DNA of 40,395 bases from an uncultured Bacilli bacterium (lineage in GTDB: Bacteria; Bacillota_I; Bacilli_A; RF39; UBA660), in contig CANQQR010000006.1 in the NCBI GenBank assembly GCA_947626035.1, positions 1 to 40,395 on the forward strand, written 5' to 3'. The notes beneath the pieces are model-generated. The model did no database searches. It saw only the letters and a program-made list of their open reading frames with translations, and had not been told where the DNA came from. The number at the start of each line of letters is the position of its first letter. The stretch's first letter is position 1. This document shows positions 1-9,577 of this stretch, piece by piece. A program made the position numbers and the translations under genes.

Positions 1-78
1 ATTATAACATAAATATTTGATATTTTTCATTAATTATAATATAATAATAATATTTCCAAAAAAAAGGAGGAATTATAA

Positions 79-738
79 ATGGAAAATATTAAAATTTTTA
101 AACCTAGTAAAAGCAGTGAAACACAAACTAGTGACACTACAAAATTTAGTCTATACCCAATACTTCCTAACAGTAAAAAACTAGAAGAATTTAGACGTGA
201 ATATATAAGAACATTAAACGGTAATGTAATATATAGAATATTATGCACAAACCCTAGATGGTTTTATGAAAGAGGACTATACGACGTTGAAACAATACTT
301 AGAAAGCGTTTCTACGAATTTGCATTCATACCATACACAGAAGAAAGTAGAGACTTCTTACAAAACTACATCCAATACGGCGCAACTGACATTAAAGAAT
401 TAAAAGCTCTAAGAGTTTACGGAGAAAACAACTACATATATACTAATCGTGACTTAGACAAAAGAGGAAGAGTATATTCAGTCGCACCTATTATAAAAAT
501 AAATGAAGACTTATACAACCTAGACATGATAAGACTAAGAGAATTTTCACTTATAACAACAGACGACTTAAGTGCATATAGTAGTTTCTTCACTGTAGGA
601 ACAGACCCTTACTATGAAATAGAAGAATCTAGAATAGAAGACTTATATAGAACAGGTAAAATAACACCAAGTCAATACGAACAAAAAATAGCATCATACA
701 AAAGAGAAATGAAATTAGTAAAAACTCTAAGAGGCTAA
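79..738 (+). CDS. hypothetical protein (219 aa)
   Basis: Long ORF with AAAGGAGG ribosome-binding site upstream and a terminator hairpin immediately after the stop; no family recognised. Confidence 0.8.
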   Translation: MENIKIFKPSKSSETQTSDTTKFSLYPILPNSKKLEEFRREYIRTLNGNVIYRILCTNPRWFYERGLYDVETILRKRFYEFAFIPYTEESRDFLQNYIQYGATDIKELKALRVYGENNYIYTNRDLDKRGRVYSVAPIIKINEDLYNLDMIRLREFSLITTDDLSAYSSFFTVGTDPYYEIEESRIEDLYRTGKITPSQYEQKIASYKREMKLVKTLRG

Positions 739-766
739 AAGGTAATAATAAAGTTACCTTTTTTAT
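739..766 (+). terminator. intrinsic terminator of the 79..738 gene
   Basis: AAGGTAA-taataaag-TTACCTT followed by a T run. Confidence 0.75.
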
Positions 767-773
767 TTATTTA

Positions 774-798
774 CAAAAAAAAGAAGTGAAATCACTTC
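774..798 (-). terminator. intrinsic terminator of miaB, containing its stop codon
   Basis: Minus strand GAAGTGATTTCACTTC followed by T8; the TGA stop lies inside the stem. Confidence 0.75.
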
Positions 799-2204
799 AT
801 ATAAACACCATTCAAACTAAAACTCTTTGCTTCAACTATTCTCACATCAACTATCTTACCAATAATATCTTCATCACTTTCTATATTAACAAGCTTATTA
901 TTTTCAGTATAACCCATATACTTACTCTCATCCTTTTCACTCTTACCAAGAACTAAACACTTAACTATTTTCTTAACTTCCCTTTGATTAGACAAATTAC
1001 TATATTTATTAACTAAATTATTAAGTTCTTGTAACCTTTCATTCTTCTCTTCCATACTAACATCATCCAAAAATAATGAAGCAGGTGTACCCTCTCGAGG
1101 ACTAAAAATAAATGTATAAGCTCCATCAAATTTACAAGTATTAACAATATCTAAAGTCTCTAAAAAATCCTCTCTACTCTCTCCAGGAAATCCAACAATA
1201 ATATCAGTAGTAATACTAACACCCTTAACTCTTTCTCTAATCTTATTATAAAGAGTCAAATACTCTTCCCTAGTATATCTTCTACCCATCATCTTTAAAA
1301 TTCTATTACTTCCAGACTGAATTGGTAAATGTACATAAGGCATAACATTATCTAACTCACTTATAGCATCTATCATTTGATCTGTAAAGTCCCATGGATG
1401 GCTAGTAACAAAACGTATTCTAGGTATACCAGTCTTACTAACATCTCTAAGTAAATCTGCTAAAGTATATGAAGAATATAAGTCTTTTCCATAAGCATTA
1501 ACATTTTGTCCTAAAAGAGTAACTTCCTTATACCCCTTACTAACAAGCTCTTCTACTTCCTTAATAATATCTTCCTTTTTCCTACTTCTTTGCTTTCCCC
1601 TTGTATAAGGCACTATACAATAAGTACAAAACTTATCACACCCTAAAATAATATCAACCCAAGCAGTATACTTACTATCTCTAACCTCAGGAACACCCTC
1701 ACAAATATTACCAGAAGAACTTAAAACATCTATATTTTGCTTTCCAGTCCTAATCCTATCATTAATAACACTAATCATATTATCTAAATTAAAAGTACCA
1801 AAAACAAAATCAACATACTTATACTTGCTCATAATCTCTTCTATAACACTTTCTTCCTGAGCCATACAACCACATATACCAATAAGCAAATCTTTCTTAT
1901 CTTCCTTTAACTTCTTTAAAATACCCATAAATCCAAAAACCTTATCATGAGCATTTTCCCTAATCGCACAAGTATTTAAAATAACAAGTGAAGCATCCTC
2001 TAACACATCAGTCTCCACCATACCTTGATTACTTAAAATACCCTTAATTCTTTCTCCATCATGTTCATTCATTTGGCAGCCATAAGTTCTAACAAAAAAC
2101 TTTTTTCCTATTAATGTTGTATCTAATTTAACATCATTATAATCCACATTCTTAACATCTATATTTTCACGTTTCTTTGCTTCTAACATATTAGGTAAAT
2201 TCAT
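792..2204 (-). CDS. miaB: tRNA-2-methylthio-N6-dimethylallyladenosine synthase MiaB
   Basis: FVRTYGCQMNEHDGERI N-terminus, radical-SAM motif CDKFCTYCIVPYTRG, C-terminal TRAM-like region. Confidence 0.96.
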   Translation of the reverse strand: MNLPNMLEAKKRENIDVKNVDYNDVKLDTTLIGKKFFVRTYGCQMNEHDGERIKGILSNQGMVETDVLEDASLVILNTCAIRENAHDKVFGFMGILKKLKEDKKDLLIGICGCMAQEESVIEEIMSKYKYVDFVFGTFNLDNMISVINDRIRTGKQNIDVLSSSGNICEGVPEVRDSKYTAWVDIILGCDKFCTYCIVPYTRGKQRSRKKEDIIKEVEELVSKGYKEVTLLGQNVNAYGKDLYSSYTLADLLRDVSKTGIPRIRFVTSHPWDFTDQMIDAISELDNVMPYVHLPIQSGSNRILKMMGRRYTREEYLTLYNKIRERVKGVSITTDIIVGFPGESREDFLETLDIVNTCKFDGAYTFIFSPREGTPASLFLDDVSMEEKNERLQELNNLVNKYSNLSNQREVKKIVKCLVLGKSEKDESKYMGYTENNKLVNIESDEDIIGKIVDVRIVEAKSFSLNGVYMK

Positions 2205-2272
2205 AAAAAAACCTCCTGCACTAAATTATACCACCTAACAAATAAAAAGACTAGTTTTAAAAACTTAAAAAC

Positions 2273-2578
2273 CTAAACTTTCCTAATATCTATAATAGAA
2301 TCAATAGGAATACTTTCATTACTCAAAGTAAGAAGTGAATTATTATTTTTATGTATCAACGTAACTTCCTTATCTCCATCCTTAGTAGTAATAATAACAT
2401 TAGCTTTATAAACAAAATTCCTACTACTAAAAATATCATTTATCTTCTTCCTTATTATAATAGGCTTTATATTATCACTAACCTCTTCCTCTGAAACTTT
2501 AGAATAATACACTTCCTTATTATTATCATTAAGACTAGATTTATTATTATGAAAAACATTTGGTAACTTACTATTCAT
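2273..2578 (-). CDS. hypothetical protein (101 aa)
   Basis: ORF only. Confidence 0.55.
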   Translation of the reverse strand: MNSKLPNVFHNNKSSLNDNNKEVYYSKVSEEEVSDNIKPIIIRKKINDIFSSRNFVYKANVIITTKDGDKEVTLIHKNNNSLLTLSNESIPIDSIIDIRKV

Positions 2579-2638
2579 ACTTTATTTCCCCCACTTAAAT
2601 ATATTCAAAAATAAAATTAAAATACCTATTATTACCAT

Positions 2639-2667
2639 TTGAATAACAAACTAAAGTGTGCTATACT
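2639..2667 (+). promoter_or_regulatory. sigma-A type promoter of the Y-family polymerase gene
   Basis: TTGAAT - 17 nt - TATACT. Confidence 0.65.
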
Positions 2668-2696
2668 TAAATTACAAACAAAGGAGCGTGCTTTAT

Positions 2697-3949
2697 ATGG
2701 AAGAAAGAAATATACTATGTATAGACTTAAAAAGTTTTTTTGCATCCGTAGAATGTGTTGACCTAGGCCTAGACCCATTCACTACCCCACTAATAGTAGC
2801 AGACGAAGAAAGAGGTGGAGGCGCAATAACTTTAGCAGTAACACCAGCATTAAAAGCAAAAGGCGTTCCCTCTCGTGGAAGAGTCTATGAAATACCAAAA
2901 AACATAAAATACATAATAAGAAAACCAAGAATGAGTTTATACGTAAAAAAAAGTAAAGAAATAATAAACATATTTTTAGATTTCGTATCAATAGAAGACT
3001 TACACGTATACTCAATAGACGAATCATTCCTAGACATAACCGACTACTTAAAACTATACAAAATGACTGATATAGAACTTGCTAAAAAAATAATGAAAAG
3101 AATATATGATCAAACAGGCCTAACTTCAACATGTGGAATTGGTCCAAACCTTTTACTAGCTAAAGTTGCACTAGATACAGAAGCAAAAACAAATAAAGAC
3201 TATATTGCTAAATGGACTTACAAAGACATACAAACAAAACTATGGAACATAACACCTCTTACAGACATGTGGGGAATTGGGCCTAAAACTATGAAAAAAC
3301 TAAATGACCTAGGCATCAAAAAAGTTGGAGACATAAACAAATACCCTATCTCATTTTACAAAAAAAGATTTGGCATACTAGGAGAAGAACTATGGATGCA
3401 CGCGAATGGAATAGACACAAGCAACATAAAAAATGACAAATTTAAAAAAAAAACAAATCATACTCACTAAGTCAAATACTATATAAAGACTACACAAAAG
3501 AAAATATCACACTAATAATAAAAGAAATGTGTAATCGTCTAGCCAAAAGACTAAGAGACAATAAAAAAGTATGTAACATAGTAAGCTTTGGAATAGGCTA
3601 CTCTAAAAACACAGGTGGAGGCTTCCATCACTCAAGGAAATTATCAGAAAGCACAGCATCAGAAAATATAATATATGAATCATGCATGTGTATATTTAAT
3701 AACTTTATAGAAGACTTACCAATAAGAAAAGTCTCTATCGCCCTAGGAGGATTAGAAAACAATAATTACGTACAACTAAACCTATTTGAAGAAAATGAAA
3801 CCATAGTAAAAGAAGACAAAATGAATACAGTAATAGATTCAATAACTAAAAAATTTGGCGACAATTCATTACTAAAAGCATCAAGTTTAATTGAATATAG
3901 CACAATAAAAAAGAGAAATAATACTCTAGGTGGGCATAATAAATACTAG
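2697..3949 (+). CDS. Y-family DNA polymerase (UvrX/ImpB/UmuC type), split by a -1 frameshift in an A10 run at 3444-3453
   Basis: ORF 2658..3470 (likely start 2697 after AAAGGAG) has catalytic and thumb motifs (IDLKSFFASVEC, YSIDESFLD, WGIGPKTMKKLNDLGI); the next frame continues KNKSYSLSQILYKDYTKENITLIIKEMCNRLAKRLRDN... to 3949, as expected for the little-finger domain. Confidence 0.85.
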
Positions 3950-4264
3950 GTGATACTTATGAGAGGTATGATAAAATGGAGACCATTTAATAGTCTATTA
4001 AATAACAAAGACATAAAAGAAATTGAAAAAAATCGTCTAAAAATCACAAAACCAATAATAATGGAAGATAGAATAATTGAAATAAACGAAATACTAACAA
4101 ATGCACTTAACAATAACCTAAACATAAAAATAAAACACTATTCTATAAATTCATTAAAAATAACAACTGGAAAAATAGAAAAAATAAACATAATAGAAAA
4201 ATACATTCTAATAAATAAAACTAGAATATACTTTAAAAACATAATATTAGTTGACTACTTATAA
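3950..4264 (+). CDS. YolD-like family protein
   Basis: RGMIKWRPFNSLLN N-terminus plus beta-rich C-terminus, typical of YolD; located directly after a UvrX-type polymerase. Confidence 0.85.
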   Translation: MILMRGMIKWRPFNSLLNNKDIKEIEKNRLKITKPIIMEDRIIEINEILTNALNNNLNIKIKHYSINSLKITTGKIEKINIIEKYILINKTRIYFKNIILVDYL

Positions 4265-4785
4265 GACTTTATAATCATATTATCATAATAATCTACTAAA
4301 CTAGGTTCTTCTTTAAATATACTATCTATATCGTACTTTTTTATAACATTATGCCCAAGTTTCTTAAATCCATCCTGACTACCAGTAACAACCAAACTAG
4401 TATCAATACACAAAATACTTCCTTTAACATTTGTTTCAACATACCAGTGTCCTCCATACACACTTCCACTTGTACCTGCAAATGCTTCATTAACACACTT
4501 CACTGCTTCACTATAAATCCCTAACTTATCTAAAAGAAAAACAAGCTCAAAAGAACACGTCTTACATCTTCCATCATTCAAATTCAAATGAAACAAATCT
4601 TTAAAAGCAAGTGGCTCATTATTTATTCTAATAGGTGTTTTATCTGAAAAAATAATATTCCACAAAAAATCATCAAATTCATTAATCTCCTTACTATCTA
4701 AAAGAGAATTAAAAAGTAACCCAAACTCTTTATTATTACTAAGTAAATCATATCTAAACTTATTAATCATACACATGTCTCCCAA
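4255..4785 (-). CDS. hypothetical protein with transglutaminase/papain-like Cys-His-Asp arrangement
   Basis: GRCKTCSFELVFLLDKLGI ... GGHWYVET ... CIDTSL order of Cys, His, Asp. Confidence 0.55.
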   Translation of the reverse strand: MGDMCMINKFRYDLLSNNKEFGLLFNSLLDSKEINEFDDFLWNIIFSDKTPIRINNEPLAFKDLFHLNLNDGRCKTCSFELVFLLDKLGIYSEAVKCVNEAFAGTSGSVYGGHWYVETNVKGSILCIDTSLVVTGSQDGFKKLGHNVIKKYDIDSIFKEEPSLVDYYDNMIIKSYK

Positions 4786-4880
4786 TAATTAAAGTGTATC
4801 AAATTTTAAATATAAAATCAAACATTTTGTACCATATTAAGTATATTTTAATAAAAATAATAATAATTAAAATAAAAATA

Positions 4881-4910
4881 TTGACTTATACCCATAAATT
4901 ATGGTACACT
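4881..4910 (+). promoter_or_regulatory. promoter of tRNA-Ala
   Basis: TTGACT - 18 nt - TACACT upstream of the tRNA. Confidence 0.6.
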
Positions 4911-4944
4911 TTTCTTACTTGATTAATTCAAGTGCCTACCATAT

Positions 4945-5021
4945 GGGGAATTAGCTCAGCTGGCTAGAGCACCTGCCCTGCACGCAGGGGGTCGCGGGTT
5001 CAAATCCCACATTCTCCACCA
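4945..5021 (+). tRNA. tRNA-Ala(TGC), CCA encoded
   Basis: Cloverleaf; anticodon loop CCTGCAC; acceptor GGGGAAT/ATTCTCC. Confidence 0.93.
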
Positions 5022-5036
5022 ATAATGTTAACAAAG

Positions 5037-5058
5037 TCCCGAATATTCGGGATTTTTT
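5037..5058 (+). terminator. intrinsic terminator after tRNA-Ala
   Basis: TCCCGAATATTCGGGA + T6. Confidence 0.85.
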
Positions 5059-5186
5059 AATCCGCAATTTTTAATATATATTATCATATACTGTCTTTAC
5101 AAATGAATTTAGAAAATTTCATAAAAATATTTGGTAAAAATTATACAAAATTATTTAAAAGTTAGGCGAAATATGTTACACTCTAA

Positions 5187-5255
5187 TTAAGGAGTGTGTT
5201 TGGAAAATTTTATATAGACGGTCAATTTTCCTAGTTTAATATATAAAATTATCAT
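5187..5255 (-). CDS. candidate small ORF (22 aa, MIILYIKLGKLTVYIKFSKHTP)
   Basis: ATG preceded by TAGGAGG at 7-nt spacing; lies inside a GGCGAAATA/TATTTCGCC inverted repeat. Confidence 0.4.
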   Translation of the reverse strand: MIILYIKLGKLTVYIKFSKHTP

Positions 5256-5292
5256 AAAATTACCTCCTACTTCTTTTGGATTTATTTCGCCT

Positions 5293-5336
5293 GTTTAGTC
5301 AATTGCTTTTCTTCGTTAATCTTACTTTGACTAAAC
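5293..5336. repeat. 10-bp perfect inverted repeat (hairpin)
   Basis: GTTTAGTCAA ... TTGACTAAAC with 24-nt loop. Confidence 0.8.
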
Positions 5337-5356
5337 ATCGTTTATATAGAAACACA

Positions 5357-5400
5357 AAAAGAGTAAGTAAATACAATTATTTGTACTACTTACTCTTTTA
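5357..5400 (-). terminator. terminator of yvcK (also symmetric on the plus strand)
   Basis: AAAAGAGTAAGTA ... TACTTACTCTTTT inverted repeat with T tract. Confidence 0.7.
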
Positions 5401-5413
5401 TTTTCATACATTC

Positions 5414-6364
5414 TTAATCAATCAAATCTACAAAAATTTTAGTAGCCACCTTTAAAGCATCATGTCTAATCATATAATTTTCTATTATAAAAAAGTCTCC
5501 CTCAATAACCTTTACATCATTTAAATTTTCATAATCAATCTTAACCAAATCCTTTTGTTCCTCATTTTGATACTTCTCCAAAATATTATCATCAATACTT
5601 GTATTATTAACAAGAACAACATCTAACTTCTTTTTACCCAAATAAGAATTAAGAAGATTAACATGATCACTAACAGAAAAATCATCAGTTTCTCCCGGTT
5701 GAGTCATAATATTAGAAACATACATAATCTTAGCATGAGACTCATCAATAGCTTCAATTACATCCTTATTAATCAAATTAGGAATAATACTTGTATAAAT
5801 ACTACCCATACTCAAAATAATAGCATCAGCTTCCTTAATAGCATTTATAGCTTCAGGCGTAATAACAGGTTCTTCCTTATAATAAACCTTTTTTATCTTT
5901 TTATTAGAAAAAGTAATCTCACTTTCTCCCTCCACTACTGTATCATCATCCATAGTTGCCATTAACACTACATCATCTTCAGTAAGTGGACAAACCTTTC
6001 CCTTTAAATTAAACACCTTAGAAAGTGCTTCAATACCATCACTCAAATTACCAGTAATCTCTTTAGCTGCAGTCAAAATCAAATTACCAACAGTATGTCC
6101 ATTCAAATCACTACTAGTCTTAAACCTATAATTAAAAAGCTTCTCAACTAAAGGTTCAGTCTCACTCAAAGAAATAAGCACTCTCCTAATATCGCCAACT
6201 GCTGGTGTATGAAACTCATTTCTAAGCCTACCTGTACTACTTCCATTATCAGACACACTAACTATTGCAGTAATCAAAAGTGGAAACTTCTTAAGCCCCG
6301 AAAGCAAAACAGAAAGTCCAGTTCCTCCACCTAACACTACTATCTTTTTATTCATCAAAACCAC
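5414..6364 (-). CDS. yvcK: YvcK family protein (CofD-like, gluconeogenesis factor)
   Basis: KIVVLGGGTGLSVLLSGLKKFP, SVSDNGSSTGRLR, PAVGDIRRVLISLS motifs. Confidence 0.95.
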   Translation of the reverse strand: MVLMNKKIVVLGGGTGLSVLLSGLKKFPLLITAIVSVSDNGSSTGRLRNEFHTPAVGDIRRVLISLSETEPLVEKLFNYRFKTSSDLNGHTVGNLILTAAKEITGNLSDGIEALSKVFNLKGKVCPLTEDDVVLMATMDDDTVVEGESEITFSNKKIKKVYYKEEPVITPEAINAIKEADAIILSMGSIYTSIIPNLINKDVIEAIDESHAKIMYVSNIMTQPGETDDFSVSDHVNLLNSYLGKKKLDVVLVNNTSIDDNILEKYQNEEQKDLVKIDYENLNDVKVIEGDFFIIENYMIRHDALKVATKIFVDLID

Positions 6365-6370
6365 CTTACC

Positions 6371-7327
6371 TTACTTAACATAAAACGAATAATATAAATC
6401 AAACGTAATCCCCTCGTCATGTATAACCTTAGCTGCCTCTTTCCCTACATATCTGTATCTCCAATAATCTGTCTCAAAACCAGTCAAATCAGTCGTTCCC
6501 TCTGGATATCTCAAAATAAAGCCATACTTATAACTATTATCTTGTAACCACTTATATTCAGCACTAGTCTTAATATCAATACTGTCCTCTGCTAAATTAT
6601 ATGGTAAAATTCTAATACTAAGTCCAGTTTGATACTCAGAATGTCCTGCTCTAGCTGCAATAGAATCCGCATAACTTGTGCCATTTGCATCCTCTATAGA
6701 CTTATATATCTGTGCTTGGTCTTCATAACTTCTATACCCTTGTGACACAACCAAAGTATAACCAGCCTTCTTTGCCTTATCTAACATATCTACTAAATCA
6801 TCATAAATAATATCACTAACATAATTTCCTTCATAAGAATACATCATAGAAACCTCAGTCAAATCACTAGGTACATAATTTTCATCTAACTTATAAAACT
6901 TATTAACAAGCATCTTTTCATTTAAAGAAGTATCTGTACTCTTAATATTAGAATACCACTCTGTATCTGCTAAAACATTAACAATAGAAACAACATCCTT
7001 TGCATCCACATCACTATTATCTTCATAATAACTCAAATACTCATCCAAATTATCATAAATAAAATACTTCTCTTTAATAAACTTAGTCAAATCTTTCTTA
7101 TACTTAGCCTTAATAACCTCTTCTATTTTTTTATCATCTAAATACTTAATAATTGCTTTAACTTCATTAGTAGAATAACCTACCTCACTTAACCTATACT
7201 GAGGTGTTTTCCTTAACTTAGATTCATTAACTAAATTCCTAATACCAATAATTAAAGTCACTAAAATAATTAAAACAACTACACAAAAAATACTCAACTT
7301 CTTCTTATTCAATTTTCTCACTGTCAT
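6371..7327 (-). CDS. VanY/M15-type D-alanyl-D-alanine carboxypeptidase homologue, probable pseudoenzyme
   Basis: QGYRSYEDQAQIY, ARAGHSEYQTGLSIRI, YGFILRYPEGTTDLTGFETDYWRYRYVGKEAAKVIHDEG align with VanY but the metal-ligand positions are substituted. Confidence 0.85.
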   Translation of the reverse strand: MTVRKLNKKKLSIFCVVVLIILVTLIIGIRNLVNESKLRKTPQYRLSEVGYSTNEVKAIIKYLDDKKIEEVIKAKYKKDLTKFIKEKYFIYDNLDEYLSYYEDNSDVDAKDVVSIVNVLADTEWYSNIKSTDTSLNEKMLVNKFYKLDENYVPSDLTEVSMMYSYEGNYVSDIIYDDLVDMLDKAKKAGYTLVVSQGYRSYEDQAQIYKSIEDANGTSYADSIAARAGHSEYQTGLSIRILPYNLAEDSIDIKTSAEYKWLQDNSYKYGFILRYPEGTTDLTGFETDYWRYRYVGKEAAKVIHDEGITFDLYYSFYVK

Positions 7328-7390
7328 ATTTTCATTTTCACCTTACTTAAATATATTATACCCAAAATACTAAAAAAAAACTAGTACTAA

Positions 7391-8110
7391 TTACTTAATA
7401 CTAATTCTTTTATCAAAAGCTTGCTTTAATCTTAACTTATCTTTAGCACTTACCCTATAAGAATCATTAACCTTACTAATAGTCTTCCTAATAACAAAAT
7501 CATTAACAGGCTTATCTCTTAAAAACACAAGAGTCTCGTCTTTAAACTTAACATAACACTCACACAAAAGCCAAGAAACAGCCATATTAACATAATATTT
7601 ATCACTATTATTACTCAAAATAAAATCAAAAATATCACTTAAATACTCTTCTTTAACATAATAATTTAAAAGCAAAACAAACCCTAACCTCTTAGAAAAC
7701 TCATACTCATCCTTTAATAAATACGATATAAAACTAATCCCCTTATCATTATCTTTAAAAATCTTATAACTACTTGAAACAATATCACAAATAGCCCAGT
7801 TATCTATCTTATAAACAAATTTCTTTAAATAACAAATAAACAAATCATAATCTTTAATACATCCTAAAAGTAACCCATAAATTAATACAACCTCATAATA
7901 ATCATCATTAACAAGTTCTAATAATTTTATAAAATCAGTCTTAGAAATCCTCTTAACCAAATCCTTAATAACAGGCACCCTAATACCTAACATCTCATAC
8001 TTAGTATCAACAATTTTTTTATTAAATAATCTATACTCTTCTTCCTTTATACTATCTAAATAACTAAGTAACTTTTTATAATTTGCTTTATTCCACTTAA
8101 AACTATTCAT
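7391..8110 (-). CDS. DNA alkylation repair protein (AlkD-like HEAT repeat)
   Basis: YEMLGIRVPVIKDLVKRI and KIDNWAICDIVSSSYKIF; TAATG overlap with the proS stop. Confidence 0.85.
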   Translation of the reverse strand: MNSFKWNKANYKKLLSYLDSIKEEEYRLFNKKIVDTKYEMLGIRVPVIKDLVKRISKTDFIKLLELVNDDYYEVVLIYGLLLGCIKDYDLFICYLKKFVYKIDNWAICDIVSSSYKIFKDNDKGISFISYLLKDEYEFSKRLGFVLLLNYYVKEEYLSDIFDFILSNNSDKYYVNMAVSWLLCECYVKFKDETLVFLRDKPVNDFVIRKTISKVNDSYRVSAKDKLRLKQAFDKRISIK

Positions 8111-9525
8111 TAATACTGAATTCCCCACACAACTAAATGCTTAGCATCACTTCCACAAATCGCACACTTAGTATCATTAGGTTTCTCACTTTCTAAAATA
8201 CATCTACTCTTAATACCAGTTAAATTTTTAAGCTTAACTTCACACTCTTCACTACCACACCAACTAGCCTTTATAAATCCAGGTTGATTATTTACTATAG
8301 ACTCAAAATCACTTAAACACTTAGCTTCAAAAGTCATACTCTCCATACGCTTTTTAGCTTTTAAAAACAAATTAGACTGAATATCTTCCATAATTTCATT
8401 TAATTTACTAACAATATCTATATCTTTACTAACTACAATATTTTCTCTAGTATCTCTTCTAAAAATAGTAATATTACCATTATCTAAATCCTTTTTACCT
8501 ACAACAATTCTAATTGGTATACCATTAACTTCACTAGAAGCAAACTTAAATCCAGGTGTTTTATCACTCTCATCCACAATAAAACTAATAGAAGCATTAG
8601 ATAAAATATTTTTAAGTCTATTAACTTCTTCACTTACTTCGCCAATAGGAATAATAACAACCTTTGTAGGCGCAATCTTAGGAGGAAGCACTAAACCAAA
8701 ATCATCTCCATGCACCATAATTAAAGCACCTATCATCCTATTAGAAGTACCCCATGAAGTTTGATATGCATACTGATAACTATTATCTTTATCTAAAAAC
8801 TTAATATCATAAGCTTTACTAAACTTTTGACCAAAATAATGACTAGTCGCACTTTGTAAACAAACACCATTATACATAAGTGCTTCAAGAGTCAAAGTAT
8901 ACACAGCACCTGCAAACTTCTCCTTTTCAGTTTTTCTACCACTTATAACTGGAATAGCCAAATACTCATTAAAAAACTTCTTATAAACTTCTAACATACG
9001 TCTAGTCTCATTTTCTGCATCCTCACTAGTCGCATGAACAGTATGTCCCTCTTGCCAAAAAAATTCTCTACTTCTTAAAAATGGCCTAGTTTCCTTTTCC
9101 CACCTAACAACACTACACCATTGATTATATAAAAGTGGTAAATCCTTATAACTTCTAACAACACTACTATAATAATCACTAAACAAAGTCTCGCTAGTAG
9201 GTCTTACACAAAGCCTTTCCTCTAACTTTTTACTTCCACCATGTGTAACCCATGCAACCTCAGGCGCAAAACCCTTAACAAGTTCGCCTTCCTTTTCTAA
9301 CAAGCTTTCAGGTATAAACATAGGCATCTTTACATTCTTATGTCCAGTTTCTTTAAATAACTTATCTAAATTAAACTGAATATTGTCCCATAATTCACAT
9401 CCATTAGGCTCTAAAATAACACACCCCTTAACACTAGAATACTTAGCAAGTCTAGAAGCTTCCACTACATCTGTATACCACTTTGCAAAATCAACATCTC
9501 TACTTGTAATAGCTTTATTAGCCAT
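8110..9525 (-). CDS. proS: prolyl-tRNA synthetase, archaeal/eukaryotic-like short form (ProS type 3)
   Basis: KAITSRDVDFAKWYTDVVEASRLAKYS, RPTSETLFSDYYS, SREFFWQEGHTVHAT; start at 9525 after AAGGAGG. Confidence 0.95.
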   Translation of the reverse strand: MANKAITSRDVDFAKWYTDVVEASRLAKYSSVKGCVILEPNGCELWDNIQFNLDKLFKETGHKNVKMPMFIPESLLEKEGELVKGFAPEVAWVTHGGSKKLEERLCVRPTSETLFSDYYSSVVRSYKDLPLLYNQWCSVVRWEKETRPFLRSREFFWQEGHTVHATSEDAENETRRMLEVYKKFFNEYLAIPVISGRKTEKEKFAGAVYTLTLEALMYNGVCLQSATSHYFGQKFSKAYDIKFLDKDNSYQYAYQTSWGTSNRMIGALIMVHGDDFGLVLPPKIAPTKVVIIPIGEVSEEVNRLKNILSNASISFIVDESDKTPGFKFASSEVNGIPIRIVVGKKDLDNGNITIFRRDTRENIVVSKDIDIVSKLNEIMEDIQSNLFLKAKKRMESMTFEAKCLSDFESIVNNQPGFIKASWCGSEECEVKLKNLTGIKSRCILESEKPNDTKCAICGSDAKHLVVWGIQY

Positions 9526-9577
9526 AACTACCTCCTTAAAAAAAACAAAAGAACAGTACAAAAGAAGTGAATCCACG

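Noticed and set aside
2782-3027. Leu-rich 81-aa minus ORF
   Set aside because: Antisense to the Y-family polymerase coding sequence.
5037-5058. Terminator acting on the minus strand
   Set aside because: The T tract is only on the plus strand side, so it serves tRNA-Ala.
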